Below are positions 15,218 to 15,703 of a DNA stretch of 15,703 bases, one piece after another. The notes below the pieces were generated by a model. That model searched no databases. It had not been told where the DNA came from and worked only from the letters and a program-made list of their open reading frames with translations. The stretch lies in NCBI GenBank assembly GCA_025355035.1, contig JANXLS010001259.1:1-15703 (forward strand). The letters run 5' to 3'. The position numbers and the translations under genes were made by a program. Position 1 is the first letter of the stretch; every line of letters begins with the position of its first letter. This DNA is from Planctomycetota bacterium (GTDB lineage Bacteria; Planctomycetota; SZUA-567; H5-PLA8).

Positions 15218-15703
15218 TTACTTTGGCGCAGGAATGACCGGCACTTTCGGTCCGACTGTTTTGGGTACGACAGGCGGGGTGATGGGCTTCGCCGGTTCGT
15301 CCTTCTTCTCCGGATCTTCTTTCTTCTCTTCTTTTTTCTTGATCTCGCCAGTCTTGGTGCAGGTGTCGTAGACGTATTTGTTCACTTTGAACGCGTCTGC
15401 TTTTCCAACGGCACTGACCAAGACGTCGTCGTTGTCGATCTTGCCGAACGTCATCGACCGTTCCGCACCGTCCTTCAAGCGAATCACGATCTTCGCAGGC
15501 GGCTTGTCGAACCCACGATCTTTTTCAGCGATTTCATCGGCGTAACCTTTTCCGGTTAGATTCAACATCGTCGAACAAATGCTGCGCACTTTGCTTTCGT
15601 CCGCCGCGCTGCCTTCCGGTTCAGTAATCCACCAATCGGCTTTTTCATCTTTTTCGAGCTTCTGATTCGCTTTGACCGCGCCCTTGCCCGCGATCACTTT
15701 TTG
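15218..15703 (-). CDS. DUF4340 domain protein, C-terminal part (N-terminus beyond right edge)
   Basis: The minus-strand frame is open to the window edge (161 visible residues beginning QKVIAGKG), so the start is outside the window; an internal GTG at 15697 is not a believable start. The segment WWITEPEGSAADESKVRSIC, then LNLTGKGYADEI, GFDKPPAKIVIRLKDG and a terminal YVYDTC stretch follows the DUF4340 pattern (W-x-x-x-x-P, an AD site, GLD-x-P, then short beta strands). After about residue 118 comes a low-complexity tail rich in Lys/Glu then Pro/Val (PITPPVVPKTVGPKVPVIPA). DUF4340 proteins are often encoded with GldG-type ABC transporter genes and are membrane-anchored; that neighbour, if present, would lie to the right of this window. 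Function unknown. Confidence 0.8.
   Translation of the reverse strand, partial: QKVIAGKGAVKANQKLEKDEKADWWITEPEGSAADESKVRSICSTMLNLTGKGYADEIAEKDRGFDKPPAKIVIRLKDGAERSMTFGKIDNDDVLVSAVGKADAFKVNKYVYDTCTKTGEIKKKEEKKEDPEKKDEPAKPITPPVVPKTVGPKVPVIPAPK

Overview
The window looks like chromosomal DNA from a Verrucomicrobiota or Planctomycetota bacterium, with Verrucomicrobiota somewhat more likely. The main evidence is the paired DUF1592-type cytochrome (CIGCH and CAGCH motifs) and the Tat-exported DUF1552 protein, a combination typical of those phyla. Supporting signs are a secreted thioredoxin-like protein with a CGWC site, an FHA-transmembrane protein, a DUF4340 protein and hairpin-rich intergenic repeats. 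The phylum call is an inference from gene content. I see no rRNA, tRNA, CRISPR array, transposase or phage gene.

Layout, left to right. (1) 1-1884, minus: an FHA-domain membrane protein open at the left edge; its long frame runs off the window. (2) 2088-3602, plus: a single aldehyde dehydrogenase gene with an excellent Shine-Dalgarno, divergent from the FHA gene. (3) 3603-3784: a strong hairpin plus T-run terminator for minus-strand transcripts and a palindromic intergenic repeat. (4) 3785 to about 13659: six consecutive minus-strand genes. In transcription order they are DUF1592-type cytochrome, DUF1552 Tat protein, a roughly 30-helix DUF2339 membrane protein, a small HEAT-repeat-like protein, a YwrD-type gamma-glutamyltransferase, and a secreted thioredoxin-like protein with a duplicated helical module. 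Gaps run from about 90 bp down to 33 bp, an 8-base overlap and 6 bp, then 124 bp before the thioredoxin gene. (5) 13660-14001: a gene-free divergent region holding a 30-bp inverted repeat pair with 25 of 30 matches. (6) 14002-15177, plus: an FtsX/MacB-like permease of a short, three-helix type with no ATPase beside it. (7) 15180-15210: a hairpin terminator between convergent genes. (8) 15218-15703, minus: the C-terminal part of a DUF4340 protein that runs off the right edge.

How the genes may work together. The cytochrome and DUF1552 pair is a recurrent, functionally uncharacterised extracytoplasmic module. DUF2339, HEAT and GGT are packed tightly enough for translational coupling. The thioredoxin-like protein ends the same transcription block, just before the terminator. 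Several products act at or outside the cytoplasmic membrane: cytochrome, Tat protein, DUF2339 and thioredoxin. The GGT has no visible signal peptide and is probably cytosolic. Whether the six genes form one functional unit is open. The most unusual observations are this gene combination, the internal duplication in the thioredoxin-like protein, the palindrome inside the start of the GGT gene, and the dispersed-type intergenic repeats.
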